In this document: positions 1 through 11,025 of the stretch, piece after piece
How the letters are laid out: each line of letters begins with the position of its first letter
Position numbering within the stretch: position 1 is the stretch's first letter
Assembly: GCA_030407085.1 (NCBI GenBank)
Contig: CM059582.1
Location: forward strand, 137,103,001-137,167,000
Length of the DNA stretch: 64,000 bases
Reading direction: 5' to 3'
From: Trichopria drosophilae
Lineage: Eukaryota; Arthropoda; Insecta; Hymenoptera; Diapriidae
Translations under genes and position numbers: made by a program
Notes under the pieces: generated by a model
Told to the model about the DNA's origin: nothing
The model's input: only the letters and a program-made list of their open reading frames with translations
Database searches by the model: none

Positions 1-187
1 AGTCGTCGTTGCCGTGGAACCGGCAGGATCGACCGCGTTATTGGACGCCTCGAGACTTCCGCTCCCGGAAAAACGACCTGAACGTCTCGCCGAGGCTTTA
101 TCGGCCCAGCGTGCTCGATCAGGACGACTACCTTTCCTGTTCCCGATCCCGTGCCCCACGTCTGTCTTAGCAGTCGTGTCCACGGCC

Positions 188-430
188 TCCTTCCGACCGA
201 ACTGACCGAACCGAACCGACCGTACCGAACCGAACCGAACCGTACCGAACTGAACCGTACCGAACGACGAGTCTGCACCTGTGTTGGCAGGGTGGATCGA
301 CGTACCGAACCGAACCGAACGACGAGTCGGCACCTGTGTTGGCAGGGTGGATCGACGTACCGAACCGAACCGAACGACGAGTCTGCACTAGTGTTAGCAG
401 GGTGGACCGACGTACCGAACCGAACTGAAC
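188..430. repeat. CCGAA simple repeat and 55-bp minisatellite
   Basis: Positions 188-265 are a degenerate run of CCGAA/CCGTA units. They pass into three tandem 55-bp units at 266-320, 321-375 and 376-430. Each unit starts GACGAGTC, contains GTGTTGGCAGGGTGGA and ends in CCGAACCGAAC. The third unit differs from the others at several positions, so the array is not newly formed. The open frames that cross it on both strands simply follow the repeat and show no recognisable protein. Confidence 0.85.
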
Positions 431-1197
431 GGGCTCCCAACCACTCCGAACCGAACCTCATTTCCTCGGTTCGAAAGTGGCCGATAGCCGTCCTTCAGAG
501 GTACCGCCCTCTATCCCGTCCAGGTCCAGTAAGTGGCCGAGCCCTTACTGCTCCTGCTCCGCTCGAAGGAGTTCCCCCTCCCTCGATCCGTTGGGCCATT
601 CTCTCGGCCCCGCCGATATTCACTTTCGGCCCGCGTACATCTCATAGAGGCACCGCGCCCCGTTACCGGTTTTTTGTCCCGCAAACACGGGACCAAAACC
701 CCCGTATATTATATTTAGGTTAATTACTTATTACTTGATTTCTATCTGTTTATTTAGACCTGCTAAGGCAACGAAACTGCCACCCACCACCGCTGCACTG
801 CGCTAGGGGAAAATCACCCCCAACTCACCGCTGGGGCAATCACCCCAACAACCATCGAGCCGAAGCGGCTAACCGGTCGTCCATAAAAATACACGGTTGC
901 GCAAAGGTTTCGACTTAGCGGCATTGTCGGCCGCCCGGTTGCGTCAAGTGCACGCGGCACTCTATTGTACCGACTGTATTTGGTGGCAGCAGTAAAATAA
1001 ACACAGTATTATTATCCTATTACTCTAAACCTTCCGTGTAGTCATTTACGTAGTTAGAGAACCTACCCCGTCGTTCGAACCTTGGAGCTGATCTGTATCC
1101 GGCACACGGGGATCTACGGTTACCGGTGGCGCCTCCATTGCACTGTGGAGGCCAACCGTCCGCTGAGGTCGAACTTCCGCTTCCGCACCGAAAACCG
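431..1197. other. GC-rich stretch without a recognised gene
   Basis: The plus strand stays open from before the minisatellite to 723, but the peptide is proline/arginine-rich and resembles no family I know. From 730 the sequence is mixed, with CACCCCAACTCACC-type C-rich patches near 810-860 and a TGGCGCC at about 1127. That heptamer resembles a retroelement primer-binding start, but no paired terminal repeat is visible. I see no supportable gene. Confidence 0.5.
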
Positions 1198-1720
1198 TAT
1201 CGTTACAATGTTATTTTAGTGGCATCGGAAAAAAAAGATGATTGTGAAATTATTTTCCAACTCATGTTGTACAGAATTCATATCGGTTTTTCACCTCGCA
1301 CACCGGTCTCCTGCATGAGGAGTACCCAACACGCAATTATTGTATTTTTTCCGGTAGCATAGAGCGCGCCTTACTGCTGGTTTGTAAGAAACATTCTCCA
1401 GATTGTCCGTTTGTGGGTCATTGTCAAGAAAGCGGGAATCAGTTCAAATTCAAATTCATGCATAATACAATATACAGTGATGGGAAAAAGTTTCAGAACG
1501 GTTAAATGCATTTTCGGGGAAAATGTTTCAGACAAAAGTTTAAGAATTTAATGGTACCAGTGAAATTGACCTTGAAATAACCTTCAAGGTCAAAAAAGAA
1601 TGCGAAGGTTAGACAGGTGATGTTATCGCTGTAAATCTATGAAACAATATATGTTTAGGGAACATATATTTACATTGAAGGTAACAGGAATAACTACGGT
1701 TTATATGTTTTTGCCTTGTT
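1198..1720. repeat. Dispersed repeat, inverted partner of 35463-36000
   Basis: About 500 bp match the reverse complement of 35463-36000, including the runs around CACCTCGCACACCGGTCTCC and GCGCGCCTTACTGCTGG. Positions 1483-1600 carry the module that forms the ends of the mariner-like element at 39301-42615: a TCAGAACGGTTAAA stretch, ATTTTCGGGGAAAATGTTTC, then TGACCTTGA and TCAAGGTCA half-sites. It is probably a non-autonomous relative of that family. There is no coding potential. Confidence 0.75.
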
Positions 1721-2391
1721 GTTCTACACATTTATCTAGTTATACTAATTGTTATATTATTTACAGGCACGTTTTTCCTCATTTTTTTATAGCTCTGCAT
1801 TAACATTAATTATTCTTACATTTAGATTCATTTTATTATATAACGCACGCTCTATTGTCAATAATTCATTTATACACAGGTCTACAGTGTTTAGTTCATG
1901 TTACTGACGGTCGGTAACTAATCACATGTTACATTTTTAAATATAATATTGTTGTAACGGGATATTAAAACGTTTTGATATTTTGACACAAATTTCAGTG
2001 ATGTGGTATTTAATGTAATTGAGAATGTATTTGGAAGAATTAAAAAATGTAAATTGATTTAAATGCTTGCGGATGCTATTTTTATTCACAGAAAAGAAAT
2101 AGAAGCCGAAAATCGTTGAAATTAATATAAATTTCTACATCCGTCATAAGTAAACAGATGTAAGATATGATTCTATGATATAGCAATCCGAAAAATCGCA
2201 TAGCGGCGCTTCGAGAGTTCGTTTTTTCAAAGTGGGCTTCAAGTCACCCCGGTGTGGACGCAACCGTCGAACGGTAAACATTTTTTTTTATCGACTTATT
2301 TGTGGTGTTAATAGACAAAGGAAAGGTAAGTTTTTGATATTGAACTAAAAACAAAATTTGTTTGTTTAGCACCAAGGTCGCATTTCAATAT

Positions 2392-2545
2392 ACAGCGATG
2401 GGAAAAAGTTCCGGAACGGTTAAATATCTCAGCGGGAGTGCATTTTCGGGGAAAATGTTTTAGACAAAAGTTTAAAGATTTTCGCCTGGCTATTTATTGG
2501 TACCAGTGAATTTGACCTTGAACATGACCTTGAAGGTTATTTTCG
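2392..2545. repeat. Fragment of the 39.3-42.6 kb element terminus
   Basis: The stretch contains CAGCGATGGGAAAAAGTTCC, TATCTCAGCGGGAGTGCATT, ATTTTCGGGGAAAATGTTTTAG and two exact TGACCTTGA sites. This is the order seen in the terminal modules at 39301-39980 and 42000-42615. Only one module is present and no terminus CAGGGTG is seen, so it is a solitary remnant. Confidence 0.75.
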
Positions 2546-3397
2546 CATTTTCTTTTTCACTATGCGAAAACCAATTCAGTACATATATTTTTTTATTACA
2601 AACACTTTTTCATTATGCATTTGTTTCAAGCAGCATTCATTTAGGTACATCGTTTTGAAGTCTCATCAATACTTATTACTGTTTTGTTTCCTTCAGAAAA
2701 AAAATATACTGTTTCAGAAATGGACTCTTCTTGTGTTCGTCATTTTTTTCCGTCAATCGGGTATTTTTTACTCTGGACGTGAACATACATTTGGTAAATA
2801 AATATCAGCTTTTTGTTTCTCATTAGTTAATCGTAGCACTTTTTTGGTTATATTCCAGCCCTTTTTGCCCTCGGAGGTTAATTGGCCTTACTTATCTTAT
2901 AACCACCGGACGACCTGGAACTCTGTAGTCCAAACCCAGCCCTGGCTGAACCTCGTAGTCGAAATTTGACCAGGCGAAAATTTTGATTCACGGATCGAGC
3001 CTTATAGTCCAACGCCAGAATCAAACCCTGGTTGCTAGAGTCCCTGTACGTCGGTAAAGCGAATCTTTTGTGAGATGGCGCCAAACTCCCATTTGTAGAG
3101 GATGTAGGAAACTGCAGAAACACATAAAGTACAGCAGAGGCTATGAGTCGATTCCCGTCATGTAAACAACGTATTGAAATTTGAGCAAACAACGTAGCCC
3201 GTCTTGTTTTCCCTACCGCGGATCGCACTCACTATCTACAACTTCGTAGTCCAGTACGCTACCTCCTTCGCTACGAAGCCGATAAAATTTCCTTCTACTT
3301 ATCGTAGATTTCAAAGCTGTTATTTTATATTCACCTGTACTTTCGTTCATTATTTGTGTTCTCTGATCATTTATCTTTCTATTATTCTTCTATTTGA
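2546..3397. other. Intergenic, no gene recognised
   Basis: The first half is AT-rich. From 2870 to 3260 the sequence has higher GC and repeats a short CGTAGTCCA / TATAGTCCA / CTGTAGTCC motif four times (about 2925, 2957, 3005 and 3246). This could be the 5' non-coding part of the piggyBac remnant that follows, but no terminal inverted repeat was found. The short open frames here look like chance. Confidence 0.4.
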
Positions 3398-3806
3398 TTG
3401 AGGACGTGAAAGAAGAAGTAGAGTTGGCGGATATTCCTAGCGATACTGAGTCAACTAATAACGCATGTGATTCTGTTTTTGATGATAATGATAATTTAAA
3501 CAAAGGGATATGCGAGTAGAAGATAGCGAGGAGAATCATTCCACTATTCTTGATGATGATTTTGCGGATCATATCTTAGAGAGTGGTGAAAGACGGATAC
3601 AATTGGGAAAAATAAAATCCGATGCTCCCTTTACTTGGGATGTTGGACCTAACATTTCGGATAATTACATTTAATCGTTCAAAAAACAAATCGCTAGTTA
3701 CGACACAAGCAATTCAACAATGACTTACCACTAAAGAGAAATTGTTGATTTTTTTGGGCATCAATATTTTAATGCGTTTAGAAAAGTCTCCTTCCTATAG
3801 ATATTA
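3398..3806 (+). pseudogene. Degenerate piggyBac-type transposase, N-terminal part
   Basis: Translation gives an acidic, Asp/Glu-rich leader, as is usual for piggyBac transposases. A frameshift near 3510 changes frame, a segment with PFTWDVGPNISD follows and ends in a TAA. A third frame reads LLIFLGINILMRLEKSPSYR near 3745-3803. That last block matches the conserved piggyBac motif, a leucine/isoleucine-rich helix followed by K-P-S-Y-R just before the catalytic core. The reading stops where a GC-rich block begins, so the DDD core is missing. At least two frameshifts and two stops make it a dead remnant. The family call is recognition by eye; a search against DDE_Tnp_1_7 (PF13843) would settle it. 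Confidence 0.7.
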
Positions 3807-4075
3807 GTTCCCCCAGAGGGGGAGGGACGTGGGCCCCTCCTGTATGGTCAAGGAGTGTGGAGCCTGCCCCTCTCTCGGGAAGTTTATCGTTCCTGGGACA
3901 GCTCGAGATAACCTCAGGGGGTCTGCTGGAAAGTGTTGCGCGACCCACCACACTGGACAGTAGGCTACGGGTACGTGGTCAGCCCCGAGGAACCCGAGAC
4001 AAGTGGCTGCAGCGGCGAACAGTTGAGTGAGCCGGGCTGGCCGAGGTTAATGTAATGGTTAATGCCCACAAGAAA
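3807..4075. other. GC-rich block interrupting the piggyBac remnant
   Basis: The boundary with the AT-rich piggyBac remnant is abrupt. The block is rich in GGGGG and CCCC runs, shows no open frame worth reporting and ends near the AATGTAATGGTTAATGCC stretch. It may be the non-coding tail of a LINE or a SINE-like insertion. I see neither a poly-A tail nor a target duplication. Confidence 0.4.
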
Positions 4076-4189
4076 TTGTTTCAGCGTGTACCATTCCTAA
4101 AGGAGAGATTTTATTCAGATCTTCAGTTTATTAATTTCGTCTCATTTAGTTTAATAAACTAAAGACAAAAAAATGTCTACCGACATATT

Positions 4190-4520
4190 GGTTCCATCAG
4201 TTGAAAAGTTTGAAAACTGACAATTCGTAATCAGCCACCACAAAATACCAAGTAATGAGATTAAAATGAATCGGATGCATTTCTACAGATTAGTCTGCCA
4301 TACTGTATCTTTGATTTTTAATTTTTCAAAATCGACTACATTTCATAATAAGCGAAAAAAAATCCGAGTTCGCGTTTCAAGTAAAAATTGTATTTCCAAT
4401 GAATTTTTAAAAATTCATCCGCAATATCGATTCCGCCATTTTTTATTTTTCAAAACCAACTTTAAATTCATAATCGGCGACCACAAAAACCCCCGAGTAC
4501 CTAATTTCGTAACGGAACGA
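4190..4520. repeat. Two degenerate copies of the ATCAGCGACCCC module
   Basis: The first copy includes ATTCGTAATCAGCCACCAC near 4226. The second runs from CCGCCATTTTTTATTTTTC (about 4434) to TAATCGGCGACCACAAAAAC (about 4473) and a CCCCCGAGTACC stretch. The order of parts is the same as in the arrays at 20.5, 44.2, 56.7 and 60.9 kb. There is no gene; one copy lies inside a spurious open frame on each strand. Confidence 0.7.
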
Positions 4521-4599
4521 TTAAAGGAGAGAAGGTCAGGAGGGAAGAGAAGATTAATTAAAACGTGGGAATTAAAAAAACACGTGCGCGACCGATAGC

Positions 4600-5260
4600 T
4601 GATCTCCGCCGCCATGTTGAGGGACTAACCTGACCCAGGAGAGCGGGCTAGCTAAAACTAATTACGCTCGCAGCGCGCCAAAGGGGAGACAAGTAAACGT
4701 GCCTGCCCGACGTAGTTACCGTTGGTTTCTCCGTAAAATTGTGGGTCGGTCATGCTTCTTGGGATCTTGACCTTACTTTAAAAGCGAGTTCCTTGGGGAA
4801 GCTCGCTCAGTTTTCCGCCTGACTACAGCAGGAATTCACGAAGTCCCTTCGGCTTAGCCAACAACTAGAACAGAACGTGAGCATCTAATTCAATTGTGGG
4901 AGTCCCGAGTCACCCACGCTAGATGGAGGGAAGCTGAAGCAAAAATTAAAAAATAGAAGTTATCAACTTTATCGACTTCAACCGGCTGGGTTGAAGTCCA
5001 AGGTGAGCGCGTATTTTCCATCATTCTCTGTTAACATCAAGACAATTTTCTGGCGTTCTGCTTCTCCTTTCGATAAAGAGCGAAAACCGAGGAAGCGCAG
5101 GTGCGTCAAATTGATTAAAGGCGCCCAGGGAAACACGCTCGCCAACATCATTGGAGACTTCAATCAGTCGATGCCCGAGAAGTCAGGGCCGGGGGCCCAC
5201 GAACCTCAGGGGCCCCGAATCAGCACCAACCACAAGAACACAATCGGCTAAGAAAAATCC
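4600..5260. other. Moderately GC-rich block of unknown origin
   Basis: The block starts near GCCGCCATGTTGAGGGAC and includes a GCGAGTTCCTTGGGGAAGC stretch that can pair with itself. It has overlapping short open frames on both strands at 4978-5251. None shows a known motif, and the two strands are about equally open, which suggests composition rather than coding. It could be a solo LTR or retroelement leader, but no second copy exists in the window to test that. Confidence 0.3.
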
Positions 5261-6107
5261 TTCCCGCGTGATAAATTTTAGGTAATGTGATTTTAATAGC
5301 CGTTATGAATGATTAGTATTTTGACTCATTTATAGGATAATTTATTCCCTCTTAATTTTAACTGTGTAATGCTTTCGTTCATTTTTGTATTCGCGTAAAT
5401 TATTCCGGAGTATTGTTTTCTTCACCACGGAATACGCGTGACGATGTTTTTATGACTTAAGACGAATGAAATGTCGGCTATTTCGTCGTATACATTGTTA
5501 CTTAAGATATTAAATTCCACGCATTGAATAATAAATACAAATTAAAACCCAAGCCATATATCAATGTATATTTACACGTGTCATAAAATTGTTACAATTT
5601 ACCCTTTAGTTCGTTCAAAAATTTCTTTCTCAAAATTCAACCATTTAAGAAATTTATTTATTCACAATTGTTAATAATTTTGGTTAATTGCATTTATTAT
5701 CCTTTTCGTTACGCACCAAAAAGCACCGTTACCACAATAAAAAGTGTTTTTGAATATTTCCTTGAAAGCATCGAAACCAGAGAGAAAAGATGTGAATAAT
5801 AAAGGTAGTAATCTGAGCTACCATCATGCCACGAAGGGTTAATGTAAACTTTGCCTACCAATTTTTTTAAAAGTTGTAAGTCTAATTAACTGAGTTATTT
5901 TAAATATAAAAAAAGAAAACATAAATAAACTGAAGGTGACTAGAAATAAAAGAAGCGTTACAAAAAATATTTCTTAATAAAAATTAATCACCACTATGAA
6001 ACTGGTGACATGTTTTAATAAAACGCTATTTTTATCAAGCGATTTGTTTGTAGTTATAAAACTCTCTTTTACCACCTTATAAAGATACTAAATTCTACTG
6101 TATTCTT
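5261..6107. other. AT-rich, nothing recognised
   Basis: Low-complexity AT-rich sequence between the unknown GC-rich block and the tnp2-like pseudogene. It probably includes the 3' flank of that minus-strand gene. No open frame, repeat or structural RNA stands out. Confidence 0.5.
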
Positions 6108-7545
6108 TCAACCCAAATTTCTGAAACAAAAAAATCGACATTTTTCTATCTGGTAGACCGGTAGTCGGCGTTGCGCGCAATAGTTTGGACACATTTTCTG
6201 CAAACTTTCATCAATTTCGCGTTTTAAATTTGTTTTAATGTAGAAAATTTTATCTGAAAGTAGCATTCGAAACAAAATCGAAAGCAAATATCCAAGCAAA
6301 ATCGCGTGCATATAGTCCTGTACAAATGATGTTGACAAGTCAAACATAGGAATCGACGCACATATCGAGATTTCTTTATCTCTTTTCACATGCTCTACAT
6401 TATCTTCACGCGCTTTTGTGCCTTGTTCCAGTATCCGCTCATTCATTCGAATAATTAGGTTATAATTGAGAGGAGAATGCACTCTAGTATGCCCTAAACC
6501 AGTTTCAATTACTTCACCTTCATGCTCACAAAAGGTACACCCACATTCTCCATTGTACTGCATGATATTTTGGCAGCATGCTCTTGCAGGAGCGTCCACA
6601 GTTGCAATAAGGGCTATCACTTTGCAGCAGTGTACGTTTCTTGTGGCGTCCTTCCATTCAACTCCGTTCTCGTATAAATCAATTGAAGCATCGACAAATG
6701 GTTTAAAAAATGAAGGCATAGTTGCTTTAATTTCCCGGTTATAATATAAGCCTACTGTAAGTTGGAAATTTCTCCTCAATTCAGGTGGAATATTTATAAC
6801 TTGGACCTGGATGAGCCATACCTGGCCGTTTGAATTATTAGCAACAGGTAGACCATCGGTATTCTATAACAAAATTAGATCATATTCGCCAATGACAACA
6901 TTTTCTAATAAATATTTACATTTACTACCGGAGGTTATATCAGAACTATAAAAAGGATCCTGTTCGTAGGAAGATTTATTATTTCTTATTAATTCCGGTA
7001 GATTTCTAGTGTCAAAAGTATTTCTTCGTAAGCATTCCAAATCGTATTCTATAAACACACAATTAATTTTATTGCTCTTACATTTCTCGCACATTAAAAT
7101 TATTGGATTAGAATTATAATTACCTAGGTTGCGAACACTTTTCACAAATTCTATGTTTTTTACAAGGCTTGATTGTTCTGGCATTATTTGATGTAGAAGT
7201 TTGATGAGCCAATATTTTGTCTTTGGAATATTATTGGGTTTAGGCAATAACGTTTCCAAAAGTATCAAAAGATTATTCAAGGTCTTTTTAGTTGCATAAT
7301 TGTCAAGAAAAAAATCTAAAATTTTCAAGACACTTTCGCGTACTGTCGTCGTGTCTGAATCTTCATAAATTTTTTTCTCCATCCATTCTTTTTTATCTTC
7401 TTCAAATTCAAAAAATTCTCCACACTCGTGGAACACAATAGATTCTGTATCGCTTCCGGCTGATATCTCGGTTGTTTCATCAAATACATCTTCGTTAAAT
7501 TCGTTCGTTTCGTTTAGGTCATCCGCATCCTTTAAATCCTGAATG
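6108..7545 (-). pseudogene. tnp2-like (Transposase_21) transposase remnant
   Basis: The minus strand is open from a probable splice acceptor (ACATTCAG, about 7545) to 6864, where one in-frame TAG interrupts it. The same frame continues as NTDGLPVANNSNGQVWLI and on to 6108. The NTDG-P-x5-S block, the following C-GCTFCEHEGE zinc-ligand stretch and the later FDLSTSFVQDYMHAILLG block are the conserved landmarks of animal tnp2-like proteins (PF02992), usually grouped with EnSpm/CACTA elements. The N-terminal part is acidic. The tyrosine-rich C-terminal half of the family is missing and no CACTA terminus is visible. Decay is light, one nonsense codon plus truncation. The upstream 7546-7870 is AT-rich and holds no recognisable first exon. 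Confidence 0.75.
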
Positions 7546-7869
7546 TCACATTATTATATGTAATAATTTAATTATTTGAATTATATTTAAAAAAAGTTTT
7601 ACGAAAATTAAAATCGTTGTTGACACTTTGAAACGCGCCCAGACACCAGTTTCCAATCGGTTCCTACGCTTAAAAAATTCTTTGTAAATTTGACTACTTT
7701 GTAACTACTCTGCAAGGTTCAATAGACCATCAACGGAATTTCATTAGTCGTAGTAACTGTCCTAAAGTAGTTAAAACAACTAAGAATATAGTTAGATTAA
7801 ACAATTTTTTAAATTTTAAACTGTGATTCAATTGCATAATTATTTAAAACTCAATCATAATAATTTCTA

Positions 7870-8718
7870 AATTTGTTATCCTGTAGCTAGGTCCTCCATT
7901 TTGAAAGAATTGTCAATGCAATGGCTTGTCGATATGCGTTCCCTCCAACATATGGAGTTGTCCCTTATGTTAGCCCTGAGACGCACTGTGCACAGATTGA
8001 TGACTGATTCAGCTTCCTGTGCACCACTACGTCCCACGTTGAAAACCAGACCGAGGTTTCGCGCCGCTCGTTCCGCCGCGTTGTACAAAAACGCCCCCTT
8101 CCCCTGAATTTCATGCTGATGAACTAGCATCATCAGGGGATCCCCCGTTCGATTAATCACGTCGCAAGCTGTTTCGAGGACCAATCGGTCATGCATACAC
8201 TCCAGGCTTAAAAGGCCACGACCTCCCATATTTCGGGGCAAATACAGTCGTTCCACGGAAGATCTTGGATGCAAACTGCGTTGCATACAAATCATCTTCC
8301 GTGTGCTTCGGTCAAGATCCCTTAGCTCGTCAACGTTCCACTTCAGTGCTCCAAAAGAATAGAGCACTGGTGATACGGCCAACGTATTCGTGGCTGCCAC
8401 CTTATTTCTCCCGGTCAATTCTGATGACCAGATCTGACGGAGAATGCGCCGGTATTTCATAGTGATGGTGGTTTTAGCAGCCTGCACATCCTGGACATGC
8501 CTTTGAGGTACGCCCAGGTATGTGTAGGCTTCTTCGGCGCTAAGGTGGCGGATGACATTTCCGTTGACGAGCTCCATATCGTTGTTATGGGAGCCTGACC
8601 TTCCTCTGTGCAAATGAACGACTGCACACTTGTCCAATCCGAATTCCATGCCGATATCTCTCGAGTATGTGAGGGCGATGTTCAGAGATCGATGTAATTG
8701 ATTCTCGCCTGATGCGTA
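7870..8718 (-). pseudogene. Dong/R4-like LINE copy A, truncated at both ends
   Basis: The minus strand encodes the part of the reverse-transcriptase ORF after the catalytic YxDD box: MEFGLDKCAVVHLHRGR (thumb), then LPRNMGGRGLLSLE, a block typical of R2/R4-superclade proteins. The 5' junction lies at about 8718, just before the sequence encoding LKLYASGE, and is followed by GCCC and a (TAA)n tract. The reading ends at 7876 inside the region before the endonuclease, so the 3' half is gone. Copy B at 8774-10964 is nearly identical over the shared part. Copy A retains 10 nt that B has lost, so A is the better guide for that segment. Confidence 0.85.
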
Positions 8719-8745
8719 TAATTTAATTCATCATTCCCTTTGGGC

Positions 8746-8773
8746 TTATTATTATTATTTTTTTTTTTTTTAC
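8746..8773. repeat. (TTA)n / poly-T tract, 3' tail of LINE copy B
   Basis: On the minus strand LINE copy B ends ...CCGT followed by about 13 A and then four TAA units. The tract sits exactly between the 3' end of copy B and the 5' truncated end of copy A. A (TAA)n 3' junction is the known hallmark of Dong-type elements. Confidence 0.85.
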
Positions 8774-10964
8774 GGAGGGGGGAAATGCATTAGGCACCAT
8801 AGGGGTTTGAAGATGTTGTGTAACCCCCCGTGTGTCGGACTCATTCACCTTTGATGTTAACGGCAAGGTTTACCGACTAAAACCCTAACCTCCCTTGGCC
8901 CTCCAGAATCCACGTGTGCAGTCTGCAGCAGAAAAGTGGCTCCGATATCCATCTCCTCCGCTGCAGACTGCACCGGGCCATTTCGTTTGCAACTGCAACC
9001 ACTCCCTCTACCATTGGGTTAGTGGTTACAGGATTTCGTGTGACCTCAGTAGACGGAGAGATCCCAGCAGCACTGCTTTCTGCATTCGGCCTGCGATGGA
9101 ATTTGCATGTTCTCGACAGGCCGGAATGCTTTTGATGTTTTGGAGGAAAGTTGGTCTCATTCCTCCCAGCACTCCAATTATCAGCACGACGAGCTTGATT
9201 TTGAATCCTCGATACAGCTTGCGAATCTCGAACAGGAGTTCCTGATATTTCATCCGTTTTTCGTCCTCTTTGCTGACTATATTTGTTTCTGCTGGTGCAG
9301 AAAACTCGATGACGCAGATGGATTTGTCATCGAAGTCAACAAGGACGATGTCAGGCTTATTGGCTGATATTTGCCTGCTCGTCGGGAATGAGTAATTCCA
9401 GTATATTCGGCACGACTCATTCCCGACTACGGATTCAATATCAGTGGGGACGTACGGCAAAACTGGGGTTGCATCAATACCATAAGTGCTGCGAAGATGG
9501 TAATACAGCACTCGAAGAGCCGCATTGTGACGTTCGATGTATGCTGAAACAGCATATATTGGGCATGCTGCCAAAAGATGCATTAGTGTTTCAGCATGAC
9601 ATCTACACAATCTACAAAGCGTACTCTCTACCGCCTGGTGTAAGATGTTCTGGCGATACTCTATGGTATTGATGACCCCATCCTGGCATGCGAAGATAAA
9701 ACCCCCGGTCTCGGATTTCAAGCCGGCTGATCTTAAGAAGGAGAAGGTCATCTCTGCCGACAAGCCAAGTTGTTGGACATTTCGAAAGAATTGTCCATGC
9801 AACGACTTGTCGATATGCCTTCCCTCCAACATACGGAGTTGTTCCTTCCGTATGTTAGCCCTGAGACGCACTGGGCAGCGGGTTGATGACTGATTCAGCT
9901 TCCTGTGCACCACTACGTCCCACGTTGAAAACAAGACCGAGGTTTCGCGCCGCTCGTTCCGCCGCGTTGTACAAAAACGCCCCCTTCCGCTGAATTTCAT
10001 GCTGATGAACTAGCATCATCAGGGGATCCCCCGTTCGATTAATCACGTCGCAAGCTGTTTCGAGGACCAATCGGCCATGCATACACTCCAGGCTTAAAAG
10101 GCCACGACCTCCCATATTTCGGGGCAAATACAGTCGTTCCACGGAAGATCTTGGATGCAAACTGCGTTGCATACAAATCATCTTCCGTGTGCTTCGGTCA
10201 AGATCCCTTAGTTCGTCAACGTTCCACTTCAGTGCTCCAAAAGAATAGAGCACTGGTGATACGGCCAACATATTCGTGGCTGCCACCTTATTTCTCCCGG
10301 TCAATTCTGATGACTAGATCTGACGGAGAATGCGCCGGTATTTCTTAATGATGGTGGTTTTAGCAGCCTGCACATCCTGGACATGCCGTTGAGGTATGTG
10401 TAGGCTTCTTCGGCGCTAAGGTGGCGGATGACATTTCCGTTGACGAGCTCCATATCGTTGTTTTGGGAGCCTGACCTTCCTCTGTGCAAATGAACGACTG
10501 CACACTTGTCCAATCCGAATTCCATGCCGATATCTCTCGAGTATGTGAGGGCGATGTTCAGAGATCGATGTAATTGATCTTCGCCTGATGCGTATAATTT
10601 AAGATCGTTCATATAGAAAAGATGGGTGATCTTATGTACACGTTCACTAGGCGGTTCACACATGTACCCTTGAGATTTCCGGAGAGCAACGGATAGAGGC
10701 AATAGTGAGATGCAGAAGAGCAGAGGACTCAGAGAATCTCCTTGATAGGCACCTCTTTGGAATTGAACCAATCTAGACATGGTTCGACGCTTGTCCGATG
10801 TCATGACAAAGCGTGTTTTCCAAAGAGGCATCAGGTCTTCTACCATTCTCACTATGTTTGGGTGGACATGGAGGCGTTTGAGCAACAAGCTTAAAAGCTC
10901 GTGCGATGTTGAGTCACACGCCTTCATGTAATCCAGCCAGGCTATCGGCAGGTTACGCTTGGGG
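8774..10964 (-). mobile_element. Dong/R4-like LINE copy B, 5'-truncated
   Basis: Minus-strand non-LTR element. The 5' end (10964) is truncated inside the reverse transcriptase and joins a (TAA)n tract through GCCCC. The 3' end (8774) runs through about 250 bp of untranslated sequence into poly-A and (TAA)n. Both ends therefore lie in TAA repeats, as expected for Dong-like elements, which are known to insert into TAA microsatellites. The coding content is described separately. Confidence 0.85.
9026..10960 (-). pseudogene. Dong/R4-like reverse transcriptase and REL endonuclease
   Basis: The order on the minus strand is RT motif A (IAWLDYMKACDS), motif B (FQRGAYQGDSLSPLLF), motif C, thumb, a CCHC knuckle (CRLCRCHAETLMHLLAACP), and a restriction-like endonuclease with KPDIVLVDFDDKSICVIEF, the PD-(D/E)xK core. 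RT followed by C-terminal REL endonuclease defines the R2/R4 superclade. With the TAA junctions this supports Dong/R4. Damage: the catalytic box reads YMND instead of YxDD, so the second aspartate pair is broken. A 10-nt deletion near 10396 (between short AGGTA repeats, compare copy A) shifts frame. TGG to TAG occurs near 10316. A further 1-nt shift lies near 9885. The protein is not functional. Confidence 0.85.
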
Positions 10965-10965
10965 C

Positions 10966-11025
10966 TTATTATTATTGTTATTGTTGTTGTTATTGTTATT
11001 ATTATTATTTTAATAATAACTTTAA
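10966..11025. repeat. (TTA/TTG)n microsatellite shared by LINE and SINE
   Basis: Mixed TTA and TTG triplets, about 60 bp. It is at once the 5' flank of LINE copy B and the 3' tail of the minus-strand SINE that follows. Confidence 0.85.

Noticed and set aside
151..723. 190-codon plus-strand open frame over the CCGAA repeat
   Set aside because: It is open because the repeat and its GC-rich flank lack stops; the opposite strand is open as well and the peptide has no motif.
2562..2801. 79-codon plus-strand frame rich in Phe, Tyr and Ile
   Set aside because: AT-rich composition alone produces such a hydrophobic peptide; no signal, no motif.
4978..5251. Overlapping frames on both strands in the 4.6-5.3 kb block
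   Set aside because: Both strands are equally open with no motif on either, so coding cannot be supported.
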